From an uncultured Loktanella sp. (GTDB lineage Bacteria; Pseudomonadota; Alphaproteobacteria; Rhodobacterales; Rhodobacteraceae): 64,000 nt of DNA. Below are positions 34,684-44,180 of the stretch, in pieces (the first letter of the stretch is position 1; each line of letters begins with the position of its first letter). The notes beneath the pieces were generated by a model. It saw only the letters and a list, made by a program, of their open reading frames with translations. It had not been told where the DNA came from and did no database searches. The stretch lies in assembly GCA_937132065.1 (NCBI GenBank), contig CAKZNT010000048.1:1-64000 (forward strand), given 5' to 3'. Position numbers and translations under genes: made by a program.

Positions 34684-36345
34684 ATGCCCGCCAATCTGAC
34701 AATCTCAAACTTTACATTTGCTGATACAACATGGGAGCCGGGTGAGACGATCACGGTTTCGTTTGATTTACAAAACAGCGGGACGACCGATCTTGCGGGG
34801 AACAGCGTGACGTTAAGTGTGCGCGACTCCAATGGTGATCGTGCAACTACTTACGGCCCGATCGACACTCCGATTGTGCCAGCAGGGCAGACAATTACGG
34901 TGACGGACACGATTGATATTCCTGCACGCCAGATGGCGGCTGGAAGCTATACCGTTGAATTTCGATTTTCGACATATGACAGCGACCAGATCGACGAATT
35001 TTCTGCGCAGGTTTCGTTCACGACGACAGGAACGCCGTTCTTTACCGTTTTCGATGATTGGTTCAATGCAACCGCGTCAGGCACATTCGATTTGCTGGCG
35101 GGCGACGATTACTTTGGCCATCAGAACTATGGCCAGTCATTTGACGAGACGGTTTATGGCAATGACGGGGTTGATACTATCACCTTTGAGGGCGGGGATG
35201 ATGTTATCTACGGCGGCAATGGCAATGATTGGATTACCGACACCTATCGTGGCGGCCAGAATGTGCTCAATCAGCTTTATAATGAAAATTCCAATCTACC
35301 GGGCTCCAATGAACTGCACGGCGATGCGGGCGACGACTATATCATTTCGGCGGGCCTCAGTGACACGATCTTTGGCGGTGTTGGCAATGATACCCTGCAA
35401 CTGACGCAGGTGGGTCGCGACGAGGCGGGTGTTGCCTTGACGCAGGCGGCAGTGGATCAATTGAGTGGGTCGACCATTTACGGCGATGATGGTGATGACA
35501 TCATTTATAGCCGTGCCGAGAACCCCGACTACGTGATCGGCGCGTCGATCTATGGTGGCAGTGGCGACGATACGATCAATTCTAGCAACACGGCTGATGT
35601 CATCTTTGGCGGTGGTGGTGCGGATACCATCAACCTCAACCTTGCTCCTGCCACGGGTCTTATCCTTGCGCGCAGTCAGGTTGCCGAGGGGCAGGGCACG
35701 GTTGCAAGTGGCGGCGCTGGTGCTGACCTGATCTCCGGGTCTGTCTTGGATGACACCATCAAGGGCGGATCGGGCGCAGACGAGATCAACGGCGGCATTG
35801 GCGCGGACAACATTCGCGGCGGCTCTGGCGCAGATATGCTGAACGGTCAACGTGGTGACGATATGATCAAGGGCGGCGGTGGCGCCGATAAGATCAATGG
35901 CAACAAGGGTGCAGATCATTTGATAGGCGGTGGCGGCAATGACAAGATCAATGGTGGCAGTGGTCATGATATCATCAGCGGCAGTAAGGGTAACGACAAA
36001 CTGAACGGCAACAAGGGCGACGACGAGATCAACGGCAACAAGGGTGCCGACAAGATCAACGGTGGCAAAGGCGACGACCTGCTGAATGGCGGGAAGGGGG
36101 CCGATCAGCTAACGGGTGGCGCGGGTGCTGACACGTTTGTGTTTGCGGCAGGCGATGGTGACAACGTCATCACCGATTTTGAGGATGGCACGGACTTTAT
36201 CCAGATCAACGCCAGCACCGCGTCACAGGGCAACCTGATTGTGGCCGACCACACCGATGGGGCGTTGGTGACCTTTGCGGATGTGTCGATCCTTGTGCGC
36301 GATGTCGATTATACCGATATCACGCTTGACGATATTCTGTTTTAG
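34684..36345 (+). CDS. RTX calcium-binding secreted protein with CARDB domain
   Basis: A 553-residue acidic protein without signal peptide, as expected for type I secretion. Residues about 1-125 resemble a CARDB adhesion-type beta sandwich (ANLTISNFTFADTTWEPGET). From about 165 onwards there are many GGxGxDxL/I-type RTX nonapeptides that wind into a calcium beta-roll, ending with the GGAGADTFVFAAGDGDNVI motif and a C-terminal secretion region. No enzymatic domain is visible and no ABC/HlyD exporter is adjacent. AAGGAG (34668-34673) supports ATG 34684. Confidence 0.9.
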   Translation: MPANLTISNFTFADTTWEPGETITVSFDLQNSGTTDLAGNSVTLSVRDSNGDRATTYGPIDTPIVPAGQTITVTDTIDIPARQMAAGSYTVEFRFSTYDSDQIDEFSAQVSFTTTGTPFFTVFDDWFNATASGTFDLLAGDDYFGHQNYGQSFDETVYGNDGVDTITFEGGDDVIYGGNGNDWITDTYRGGQNVLNQLYNENSNLPGSNELHGDAGDDYIISAGLSDTIFGGVGNDTLQLTQVGRDEAGVALTQAAVDQLSGSTIYGDDGDDIIYSRAENPDYVIGASIYGGSGDDTINSSNTADVIFGGGGADTINLNLAPATGLILARSQVAEGQGTVASGGAGADLISGSVLDDTIKGGSGADEINGGIGADNIRGGSGADMLNGQRGDDMIKGGGGADKINGNKGADHLIGGGGNDKINGGSGHDIISGSKGNDKLNGNKGDDEINGNKGADKINGGKGDDLLNGGKGADQLTGGAGADTFVFAAGDGDNVITDFEDGTDFIQINASTASQGNLIVADHTDGALVTFADVSILVRDVDYTDITLDDILF

Positions 36346-36358
36346 GGTGGCCTGAGCG

Positions 36359-36991
36359 TTAAACCCCTGTGCCTTGCAGCACCCCATGTTCGAGCGCGTA
36401 GCGTGTTAGCCCTGCGGTCGAGTTGATCCCGAGTTTGCGCTTGATGTTCTTGCGGTGGGTTTCGACGGTGCGCACCGAGATTTCGAGCGCATTTGCGACT
36501 TCCTTGTTGGACTTGCCCTGCGCCAGTTCCAAGAGCACGGTTTGCTCGCGCCCTGTCAGGGTTTCGCGCCCGTCACCGATTGTCGGCTCAAGTGCGGTTG
36601 CCGCGCCCGTGCAGAGGTATTGCGCCCCTGTCATCACGGTGTCGATCGCCAGTTTGATCTCGTCTGTGGGCACATCCTTGAGCACATATCCTTTTGCGCC
36701 GTGTCGAATGGCGGTGGCGATATATTCGGGGCTGTCGTGCATTGAAAGGATCAAAATTCTGGTGTCGGGCCTGATTTCGAGCATCATCTCTGTGGCGGCA
36801 AGCCCTGAAATGCCGGGCATATTGAGGTCCATCAACACCACATCGGGCCTAAGGGCGAGCAATTGGTCGACTGCCTTTTGCCCGTCACAGAGTGTGCCGA
36901 CGACTTCGATGTCGGCGTAGGTTTCAAGGATCGCCTGAATGCCTTCGGTGACCATGGGGTGATCATCAACAATGAGGATGCGCGTTGTCAT
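36359..36991 (-). CDS. NarL/FixJ-family response regulator
   Basis: A 210-residue regulator: receiver domain (about 1-120) with acidic pocket D9-D10, phosphoacceptor D55 in VLMDLNMPG and Lys in VLKDVPTDE, then a LuxR-type helix-turn-helix (GREQTVLLELAQGKSNKEVA, VRTVETHRKNIKRKL). Its ATG overlaps the sensor kinase stop (ATGA), so kinase and regulator form a co-translated pair. It probably controls the divergent TRAP transporter, inferred from position. Confidence 0.95.
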   Translation of the reverse strand: MTTRILIVDDHPMVTEGIQAILETYADIEVVGTLCDGQKAVDQLLALRPDVVLMDLNMPGISGLAATEMMLEIRPDTRILILSMHDSPEYIATAIRHGAKGYVLKDVPTDEIKLAIDTVMTGAQYLCTGAATALEPTIGDGRETLTGREQTVLLELAQGKSNKEVANALEISVRTVETHRKNIKRKLGINSTAGLTRYALEHGVLQGTGV

Positions 36992-38451
36992 GTTTGTTTC
37001 GCCTTTTTGGTTTCGGGCCGCAGCATGTGGGTCAGTGGCACGAGGGCTTCGATGGTTGTGCCATTGCCCGGAGCAGAGGTGATCTTGATCGTGCCGCCAA
37101 GTTGTTCGATCCGTTCTAGCATGTTGCGCAGCCCCAAGCCGCCCTTGGTGTCCCGCCTGCGGTTTGGTTGGGGCCAGATCATGCCCTTGCCATTGTCGTG
37201 CAGCCGCAACAGGCCGCCGTTGTGTTGCCCCTTGAGGGACATCTGGACTTGGGTGGCCTCTGCGTGGCGCTCGATGTTGTTGAGCGCCTCTTGCGCAATA
37301 CGGTAAAGCGCGATCCGCGAGTCCTCGTCAAGCCGGTTGCGAAACACCACCGTTTCAAATTGCGTGGCGATGCCTGTGCGATGCGAAAAGTCATCCGTCA
37401 GCGTTTTAAGGGCAGGGCCAAGCCCGAGATCATCAAGCACACCCGGGCGCAGGTCGCGGCTAATGCGGCGCACCTCTTGAATAGCGCCACCGAGGCCGTC
37501 GATCCCTTTGTTCAGCGAAACGGGCGCGCGTGCGTCCCCCAGACCGATCTGGCGCTTGCTGAGTTCAAGGGCGTAGCGCACCCCGACGAGCATCTGGCTA
37601 ATCCCGTCATGTAATTCGCGTGCAACCCGTCCGCGTTCTTCTTCTTGGGTGTCGATGATGCGCTGGGTCAGGCTCTTGAGTTTCACATCTGCAAGTCGCC
37701 GTTCACGCAAGTTGAGCACCAGCCCAGAGAGGAAAACCCCGATCAGCGCAGCAATAGCGATGCCGACAATATAGAGGGAGGTTTGCCTGATCCGTGCTTC
37801 GACCTCGGCGCGCGCGGTGGCGACCGTATCAAGCACATCGCCGATAAAGATCCCTGTTCCAACAACCCATTGCCAGTCTTGCAACCCGTTTACGTAAACG
37901 ATCATGCGCTCGGTTTGACCTGTCGAGGGCTTTGGCCAGTCAAAGGCGTGATAGCCGCCTCCTGCGCGCGCGATGCGGATCAACTCGTCGGTAATCGGCA
38001 CGCCGTTTGCATCCGCGAGGCCCGTCCAGTTCTTGTCGATCAGAAAGGTCTGGCGCGGGGCCACGAGATTGTTGCCTTCATAGTCGAACACAAAGAAGTA
38101 GCCGTCATTGCCATAAAGGATCGACGAGAGTTCTTGTGTCACCTTCAGTTTGGCGACCTCATCATCTGGCGCGGCCCGCCCGTAGGTGTTTACGAATGCG
38201 GTGCGCGCAATGGACAGGTAGTTTTTGAGCTCTTCGCGTTTGGCTTGGATCAACTGCGTTTCAAGCGCCTTGATCTCGCGCCCCGCAAGTTCGCGCGATT
38301 GCACCGTCACAACCAGCGAGATCAGCGTTACCGCGAGCACAAGGGGCAGGGAGGCCAGTAGGAACACCTTTTGGCCGTAACTAAGGACAAAAACGTCCCG
38401 TATTTTATCCCAAAGCCCGTTCATTGCGCACCGCGTCAATTGAAGAATCAT
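36988..38451 (-). CDS. Cache-domain sensor histidine kinase (HisKA_3)
   Basis: A 487-residue membrane kinase. Segments: membrane helix (about 28-50), periplasmic single Cache domain (about 60-220; YGNDGYFFVFDYEGNNLV and WQWVVGTGIFIGDVLD), second helix (about 226-246), HisKA_3 dimerisation domain with phospho-His near H281 (RVARELHDGISQML), and an HATPase domain (LHDNGKGM, GGLGLRNMLERIEQLGG). Cache domains of this kind bind small carboxylates or amines. Starts at 38451 or at ATG 38424 are both possible; neither has a strong ribosome site. Confidence 0.93.
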   Translation of the reverse strand: MILQLTRCAMNGLWDKIRDVFVLSYGQKVFLLASLPLVLAVTLISLVVTVQSRELAGREIKALETQLIQAKREELKNYLSIARTAFVNTYGRAAPDDEVAKLKVTQELSSILYGNDGYFFVFDYEGNNLVAPRQTFLIDKNWTGLADANGVPITDELIRIARAGGGYHAFDWPKPSTGQTERMIVYVNGLQDWQWVVGTGIFIGDVLDTVATARAEVEARIRQTSLYIVGIAIAALIGVFLSGLVLNLRERRLADVKLKSLTQRIIDTQEEERGRVARELHDGISQMLVGVRYALELSKRQIGLGDARAPVSLNKGIDGLGGAIQEVRRISRDLRPGVLDDLGLGPALKTLTDDFSHRTGIATQFETVVFRNRLDEDSRIALYRIAQEALNNIERHAEATQVQMSLKGQHNGGLLRLHDNGKGMIWPQPNRRRDTKGGLGLRNMLERIEQLGGTIKITSAPGNGTTIEALVPLTHMLRPETKKAKQT

Positions 38452-38554
38452 GATCGAATCAACTGACGTTATGTCACGTTCTTCGCGGTTGTCAGCGTTT
38501 CACGCGCCGCAAAACGGTGCAAATTGGTAAAATAAAACGTCAAAAAGTCGGTCT

Positions 38555-38571
38555 CTACGCACTACTACGTA
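38555..38571. promoter_or_regulatory. Direct CTACGYA repeats upstream of takP
   Basis: CTACGCA (38555-38561) and CTACGTA (38565-38571) are spaced 10 bases start to start, one helical turn, in the 224-base gap between the sensor kinase and the TRAP operon. Phased half-sites like these suit a NarL-family regulator dimer such as the one encoded next door. Inference only. Confidence 0.4.
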
Positions 38572-38675
38572 TTTGCGAATTGAAATCATGCCGCTAGGCT
38601 CCCTCACACGAAAATGATCAGCTTGCGATTTGGTCACATCCATCGCGCAGGTAAATTCCAATGGGAGGAAACTAA

Positions 38676-39758
38676 ATGGATCGTCGTTCTTTTCTTAAAA
38701 ATTCAGCACTTGGTGGCACGGCTGCCGCAGCGACAGCACTGGCTGCGCCTGCATACGCACAGGGCAACCGCACGCTGACGCTTGTGACGACGTGGGGCCG
38801 TGGCCTTGCGGGTGTTCATGATGCCGCACAGCGCGCAGCCGACACGATCACAGCAATGTCTGGCGGCAGCCTGACAATCGACCTGAAGGCAGCTGGCGAA
38901 CTTGTTGGTGCATTCGAGGTATTTGATGCGGTGACCTCTGGTCAGGCTGACATGTATCACGGCGCTGACTACTACTTTGTCAACCAGCACCCGGGCTACG
39001 CGTATTTCACATCCGTGCCATTTGGCATGACGCCACAGGAAATCTCCAACTGGTATTACCAAGGCGAAGGTCAGGGCTTCCACGACGAGCTTGGCGAAAT
39101 CTTTGGCTTGAAGTCATTCCTTGCTGGTAACACTGGCCCACAGGCTGGCGGCTGGTTCTCTAAAGAGATCGCAGGTCCAGAAGACTTCCAAGGTCTCAAG
39201 TTCCGCATGCCGGGTCTTGGCGGCGAAGCATTGGGCAAGATGGGTGCATCCATCCAGAACCTTCCAGGTGCGGAAGTGTATCAGGCGCTTGCGTCTGGCG
39301 CGATTGACGGCACAGAGTGGATCGGCCCATGGGCGGATGAGAAGGCCGGTTTCCAAGAGATCACCAAGTTCTACTACACAGCTGGTATGCACGAGCCGGG
39401 TGCGGCGCTTTCCTTGGCGACAAACCGTGACGTGTTCGACAGCCTGTCCGCAGAGCACCAGAAGATCATCGAGATCGCATCTGGCGAAGCGCACCAGTGG
39501 AACCTTGCACAGTTCATGAACAACAACGGCGCGGCGCTTCAGCGCTTGCAAGCTGGCGGTGTTAAGGTTCTTGAATTCCCTGACTCTGTTTGGGATGCGA
39601 TGGGCACGGCTGCGAAAGAAACACTCGACCAGTATGCTGGCGATGATCTTTATGACCGTCTGCGCGCATCTTACAACGCATCCATGTCAGCGTCTTCCGG
39701 TTGGATCCAGAAGTCCGAAGGCGCATACCGCGCACAGCGCGATCGCGTTATGGGCTAA
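38676..39758 (+). CDS. takP: TRAP transporter solute-binding protein, TakP-like
   Basis: A 360-residue periplasmic DctP-family receptor with a twin-arginine type signal (MDRRSFLKNSALGG, cleavage near APAYA-QG). TakP of Rhodobacter sphaeroides binds 2-oxo acids with sodium. Similar features here include RTLTLVTTWGRGLAG, the LKFRMPGLGGEALGKMGAS segment with the conserved Arg, and the helical swap region at the C-terminus. The large companion permease also fits the Tak type. GGGAGGA is six bases before ATG 38676. Substrate remains an inference. Confidence 0.88.
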   Translation: MDRRSFLKNSALGGTAAAATALAAPAYAQGNRTLTLVTTWGRGLAGVHDAAQRAADTITAMSGGSLTIDLKAAGELVGAFEVFDAVTSGQADMYHGADYYFVNQHPGYAYFTSVPFGMTPQEISNWYYQGEGQGFHDELGEIFGLKSFLAGNTGPQAGGWFSKEIAGPEDFQGLKFRMPGLGGEALGKMGASIQNLPGAEVYQALASGAIDGTEWIGPWADEKAGFQEITKFYYTAGMHEPGAALSLATNRDVFDSLSAEHQKIIEIASGEAHQWNLAQFMNNNGAALQRLQAGGVKVLEFPDSVWDAMGTAAKETLDQYAGDDLYDRLRASYNASMSASSGWIQKSEGAYRAQRDRVMG

Positions 39759-39773
39759 GCCATTTGGCGATAA

Positions 39774-39804
39774 GAGGGGCTGCCTTAGGGCGGCCCCTCG
39801 TTTT
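39774..39804 (+). terminator. Hairpin between takP and takQ
   Basis: GAGGGGCTGCC (39774-39784) pairs with GGCGGCCCCTC (39789-39799) with one T-G pair and a TTAG loop, then GTTTTG. Since the permease genes follow on the same strand, it is probably a partial terminator or 3' stabiliser that keeps the binding protein in excess. Confidence 0.7.
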
Positions 39805-39855
39805 GCTGTGTCAGTGACACAGTGATAAACACGACACTTTAAAAGGGGGGAGACC

Positions 39856-40803
39856 ATGGGTTTGGTCGAAGCATGGGGCGGCAACGCCTTTGGTTGGTTT
39901 TTTGCCAACATCATCGAGAGCTTTTACAACTTTGGTTATGCGGTCACGCACCCGAGCGAGTGGCTCGCTTGGCTTCCCTATATCAACGCCACGATGCCGA
40001 CGCCCGAGATCAAGGAATCGCTGATGCGGTTCATTTACTATGGCGCGTCCCGTGAGTTGTTTTTCGTCCTTTTCACGATCTTCCTGATCGTCACGATTAT
40101 CGGCTTGTTCCATAACGGATTTATGTGGGCCTGCGTGCGCCGCCTTGAAGGGTTTGCCAACAAAGTGGGCCGCTTTTTCGCATGGGCTGGCCTGTTCATG
40201 GTGCTCCAGCAGATCATGATTATCTTTTTGCAGCGGGTCTTTGCCGTCTCTGAAATCTCGCTCGGGTTCGGTCTGAAGTTTAGCCAAGACGTCAGCTGGT
40301 GGTCAGAAGAACTCAAGCTTTACAATGCGTTGATCGTCTGTCTTTGCGCGACTTATACGTTCGTGCAAGGCGGCCACGTCCGCGTTGATCTGATCTATTC
40401 CGTCGTCAGCTACCGCACCAAGCGCATCATCGACATGGTCGGGTCCATGTTGTTCATGATCCCAGCGGCGCTGCTCACTTGGCTTTACGGCTGGTTCTTT
40501 TTGTGGCGCAACCTTGTGGTTCCAAACCCGTCCGCCTCTGACGCGCTTGACCGTTTGATCAACAAGGCCCGCGCGCTGCGCTGGAACATCGAAACAATCG
40601 GTTTCTCGCCAAACGGCTTTAACGCCTACTTCCTGTTCAAGATTTTGCTCGTCACATTTGTGATCATGGTTGTCTTGCAGGCAATTGCGTTCTTCTACCG
40701 TTCCTATCTGGAACTCAAAGAGGGCCCCGCAAGCGAAGGCCGTTTCCTCGACAAAGATGCACTTGGCGATCCGACCGCCGAACGTGCCGCACAAATTCAC
40801 TAA
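39856..40803 (+). CDS. takQ: TRAP transporter small permease (DctQ/TakQ)
   Basis: A 315-residue inner membrane subunit, larger than a usual DctQ (about 170-200), with hydrophobic segments around residues 5-25, 60-90, 105-130, 150-175, 190-215 and 270-290. The DctQ core includes VRVDLIYSVVSYRTKRIIDMVGS. It pairs with the large permease 18 bases downstream. GGGGGG/AGAG upstream supports ATG 39856. Confidence 0.88.
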   Translation: MGLVEAWGGNAFGWFFANIIESFYNFGYAVTHPSEWLAWLPYINATMPTPEIKESLMRFIYYGASRELFFVLFTIFLIVTIIGLFHNGFMWACVRRLEGFANKVGRFFAWAGLFMVLQQIMIIFLQRVFAVSEISLGFGLKFSQDVSWWSEELKLYNALIVCLCATYTFVQGGHVRVDLIYSVVSYRTKRIIDMVGSMLFMIPAALLTWLYGWFFLWRNLVVPNPSASDALDRLINKARALRWNIETIGFSPNGFNAYFLFKILLVTFVIMVVLQAIAFFYRSYLELKEGPASEGRFLDKDALGDPTAERAAQIH

Positions 40804-40821
40804 GATAGGGCGGATAGAATT

Positions 40822-43176
40822 ATGCTTTTCGGTTTAGATGGCGTCGAAATCGGCCTTATCATCGTTTTCCTGACATTGTTTGCAGGTATTCTCTCGGGCT
40901 TTCCTGTCGCGTTTGCGATTTCGGGGTCTGCGGTTATTTCGTTTGGGATCATTGCCGCGTTGGACAGCAGTGGGTTGCTGACCCATATGGCGGTTGACCA
41001 AGGCTCTGATGCGTTTAGGGCGCTTGTTGACGGGGGCGTGAGGCCCGATTCAATATCCCATTTCAGATATCCCGAGTTGCCCCGTGTCGCAGAGCACTTG
41101 TTCCCCGCAGGTTGGGAACAAGCCCTTGATCGGAACGTAGGCTTCCTTGTGAACCGCATGAACGAGCGTGTTCTTGCAGGGCAATCCATCGAGACCCTGC
41201 TTGCGGTTCTGATGTTTGTGATGATGGGCATCGTGCTTGAGCGCTCCAAAATCGCGGACGAGTTGCTGACCACAATGGCGAAGGTGTTTGGCCCGTTGCC
41301 GGGTGGTCTGGCTGTTTCGATCGTGATCGTTGGCGCATTCTTGGCGGCGTCCACTGGCATCGTTGGTGCAACAGTGGTGACCATGGGTCTGCTGGCGCTG
41401 CCGACAATGCTTAAGAACGGCTATTCCCCCGAACTTTCGACAGGTGTGATTGCGGCCTCTGGCACATTGGGGCAGATCATTCCGCCGTCGATTGTTATCG
41501 TGTTGCTTGGCACATTGGCGGGTGATTTGTATTCCGCGGCCCAAGAAGAGCGCGCCAATCTGGTTGGCTGTTCGGATGCCCTGACGTATCTTGGTGAGCC
41601 TGCGGTTGTCTCTGTTGGCACGTTGTTCCAAGCGGCGCTTTTGCCCGGTATCCTGTTGGCATTCCTTTATGCGGCTTATGCGTTCGGCTTTGCCATGTTT
41701 AACCCGTCAAAGGCGCCTGCGGTGCAGATGGGCCATAACCCGAACGGCGAAGTGATTACCCGCACCGATGGATTGATGTGGTTCCTTGCGATCCCTGTTG
41801 GCCTGATCGGCTTGCTGATCGTGCTGGGCCAAGTCGGCGTAGTCGGTAGCCAGTCGGTTATCGTGGACAGCTATACGGACGCGGGCCAAACGGCGAGCCT
41901 GCGCACGCGTGTCAGTGATGAATGCGCGGTCGCGATGAAAGAACTGCACGGCGAAGAGAAGTGGGCCACAGCCCTTGCCGAGCAGGAAGCGATCAACGAA
42001 GCGGGTGGCGTAACCGAAGCCCGTCAGTTGGGCGAAGAAGAGCGCGCTGCACTTGTGCAAGAGAAGATCGAAAACGCACCTGTTCTGGGTAAGGGGCTTT
42101 CTGTTCTGGCGCTTCTGATGGGTCTGATGCTTGTGCTTGCGCGCGGCGTTGCACCTAGCGCGGATCACCGTCCGCTGATGATCGGTGGCCTTGGTGTCCT
42201 GTTGATGGTGGCGGTTGATGCGTTTCTGATCAGTCCCGTCGCGACGGCGGGCACAACAACCGTGCTGATCGCGATCCCGTTGCTGATTGCCTTTACGGGT
42301 CTGCGCGCGGCGACCAAGATGCTAGGCAAGAACGAGATCCTGCGCGTGGTCTTCCCGCCGCTGGTTTTGATCATTGCGGTGCTTGGCTCGATCATGGGCG
42401 GGATCACAAACCCGACACCTGCGGCGGCGCTTGGTGCGGGTGGTGCGATCCTGCTGGCAGCCTATCGCAAGTTACAAGAAGAACGCCGCTCGGGCAAAAT
42501 GGTGCTTTGGACGGCGGCGTCGATTGCGATCATGTTGCTGGTTGGTGTCAACTTTGACATGCGCATGGGCCAAGAGGTTGTGCTGCTTGAAAACCGCATC
42601 GCGTTCCTCGTGGCGTTCATCGCCTTCCTGTTCAGCATGTTCGGGTTGTTCTGGTGCTGCTGGATCTTGTTTGCGGGGGGTGTTCTGTCGCCAGTCGTGC
42701 GCGAGACTGCAAAGGTCACGTCGATGGTATTCACCATTCTGATTGGCTCGCAGTTGTTGAACCTTGTGCTGATTTCATTCGGCGGCGAGCACTACATCCA
42801 GCAGTTCTTGCGCTCGTTTGATAACGAATGGCAGGTGTTCTTGTTGGTCATGTTGGTGCTGTTTGTTTTGGGCTTTGTTCTTGATTTCCTTGAGATCATT
42901 TACATCGTGATCCCGATTGTCGGCCCTGTGATCTACGGCGGCACGTTTGACCCCAAATGGGTGACAATCATGATTGCGGTGAACTTGCAGACATCGTTCC
43001 TGACGCCGCCTTTCGGCTTTGCGCTCTTTTACTTGCGCGGTGTGGCCCCCAAAGAGATCACCACGGGCCAGATTTATCGCGGTGTTTTGCCGTTCATCGC
43101 TATTCAGGTTGGTGGCTTGCTGTTGCTGGCCCTCGTTCCGGGGTTCGTCACGATCCTGCCGAACCTGCTGAACTAG
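40822..43176 (+). CDS. takM: TRAP transporter large permease (DctM/TakM), extended form
   Basis: A 784-residue membrane protein that forms the sodium-driven channel of the TRAP system. DctM-type motifs are present (GASTGIVGATVVTMGLLALPTMLKNGY region, SGTLGQIIPPSIVIVLLG, PPFGFALFYLRGVAP) but two insertions interrupt them: about 60 residues after membrane segment 2, and about 250 residues from near 330 that include a charged extracytoplasmic part (ECAVAMKELHGEEKWATALA) and extra helices. A plain DctM has about 430 residues. Confidence 0.9.
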   Translation: MLFGLDGVEIGLIIVFLTLFAGILSGFPVAFAISGSAVISFGIIAALDSSGLLTHMAVDQGSDAFRALVDGGVRPDSISHFRYPELPRVAEHLFPAGWEQALDRNVGFLVNRMNERVLAGQSIETLLAVLMFVMMGIVLERSKIADELLTTMAKVFGPLPGGLAVSIVIVGAFLAASTGIVGATVVTMGLLALPTMLKNGYSPELSTGVIAASGTLGQIIPPSIVIVLLGTLAGDLYSAAQEERANLVGCSDALTYLGEPAVVSVGTLFQAALLPGILLAFLYAAYAFGFAMFNPSKAPAVQMGHNPNGEVITRTDGLMWFLAIPVGLIGLLIVLGQVGVVGSQSVIVDSYTDAGQTASLRTRVSDECAVAMKELHGEEKWATALAEQEAINEAGGVTEARQLGEEERAALVQEKIENAPVLGKGLSVLALLMGLMLVLARGVAPSADHRPLMIGGLGVLLMVAVDAFLISPVATAGTTTVLIAIPLLIAFTGLRAATKMLGKNEILRVVFPPLVLIIAVLGSIMGGITNPTPAAALGAGGAILLAAYRKLQEERRSGKMVLWTAASIAIMLLVGVNFDMRMGQEVVLLENRIAFLVAFIAFLFSMFGLFWCCWILFAGGVLSPVVRETAKVTSMVFTILIGSQLLNLVLISFGGEHYIQQFLRSFDNEWQVFLLVMLVLFVLGFVLDFLEIIYIVIPIVGPVIYGGTFDPKWVTIMIAVNLQTSFLTPPFGFALFYLRGVAPKEITTGQIYRGVLPFIAIQVGGLLLLALVPGFVTILPNLLN

Positions 43177-43201
43177 CGGGGGAGCCGATATAGAGAAGAA
43201 G

Positions 43202-43228
43202 GGGGCGGCCAACTGGCTGCCCCTTTTT
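43202..43228 (+). terminator. Terminator of the TRAP operon
   Basis: GGGGCGGCC (43202-43210) pairs with GGCTGCCCC (43215-43223) with one G-T pair and AACT loop, followed by TTTTT (43224-43228). Confidence 0.9.
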
Positions 43229-43290
43229 ACGTTTCGGGATTGGGTGAGGTGTAAGCCGTCCGTGTCGGGCCATACTGCCTTGCGATTTTG

Positions 43291-44106
43291 CTAGCTGCGC
43301 CCGTCAGGCAGATTGATCCGTGAGACCTGTTCTGCGATTGGATCGGTCGAGAGCGGGTGCAGTGCGGCGTCGTAGCCTTCGGGGTCACCAAGGGGCGCCC
43401 ATGCGTTGCCGTCAAACACCTCAAGCCCTGCGAATTTCGCCTTGTAGCCCATCTTGGGGCTGCCAGGGACCCAGTAGCCGAGATAGACGTAAGGCAGGCC
43501 AAGATCGCGGGCAATCGCGATGTGGTCAAGGATGATGAACGTGCCGAGGCTATCTTTGTCCAGATCGGGGTTGAAGAACGAATAGACCAGCGACAGCCCG
43601 TCATCGAGCACGTCCGTCAGGCAAGTCGCGCTAAGGGCATTTGCAGCCGTCGGGTCGGTGTATTCGATCAAGCGGGTGCGGATGGGCGTTTCTTCCACCA
43701 TTGCGGCGAACTCGAACATGTCCATGTCGGCCATGCCGCCCGTGGCGTGCCTGCTGTTGAGGTAGTCGCGAAACAGGTCGTATTGCGCCTCTGTGGCCCA
43801 AGGTGACGTTGCGCGCCGTGAAAACCGTGCATTGCGTTTGGCCACGCGTTTCTGACTACGTGAGGGCGCAAAATCCGCGACCCTGATCCGCGCCGACATA
43901 CAGGCCGAACAATCGGTGCAGGACGGTCGGTAAAGCACGTTTTGTGACCGGCGAAACCCTTGCTTTGAGAGCGAGTCGTTAAGCTTGGTTGCGGCTTCCC
44001 CTTGAAGGGCCGTGAATAGTTTACGCTCCATTCTACCCTCGAGATAAGGGCAGGGCTGGGGCGCAGTGACATAAAACTGCGGCGCGATCGGGAGGGTGTG
44101 ACGCAT
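43291..44106 (-). CDS. bpt: Aspartate/glutamate leucyltransferase (Bpt)
   Basis: A 271-residue aminoacyl-tRNA protein transferase. Bpt attaches leucine to N-terminal Asp or Glu, marking proteins for ClpAP (N-end rule). The N-terminal ATE domain shows [33 protein letters not shown], and the C-terminal GCN5-like domain shows [20 protein letters not shown] and [18 protein letters not shown]. Length normal. It precedes no partner gene. Confidence 0.95.
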   Translation of the reverse strand: MRHTLPIAPQFYVTAPQPCPYLEGRMERKLFTALQGEAATKLNDSLSKQGFRRSQNVLYRPSCTDCSACMSARIRVADFAPSRSQKRVAKRNARFSRRATSPWATEAQYDLFRDYLNSRHATGGMADMDMFEFAAMVEETPIRTRLIEYTDPTAANALSATCLTDVLDDGLSLVYSFFNPDLDKDSLGTFIILDHIAIARDLGLPYVYLGYWVPGSPKMGYKAKFAGLEVFDGNAWAPLGDPEGYDAALHPLSTDPIAEQVSRINLPDGRS

Positions 44107-44180
44107 CGGTGTAGTTTCCCTTGTGGGTTAGGAAAACTTAACAACCGCTTTGTCAAAAACAACCCCCCAATCTGACCCAG

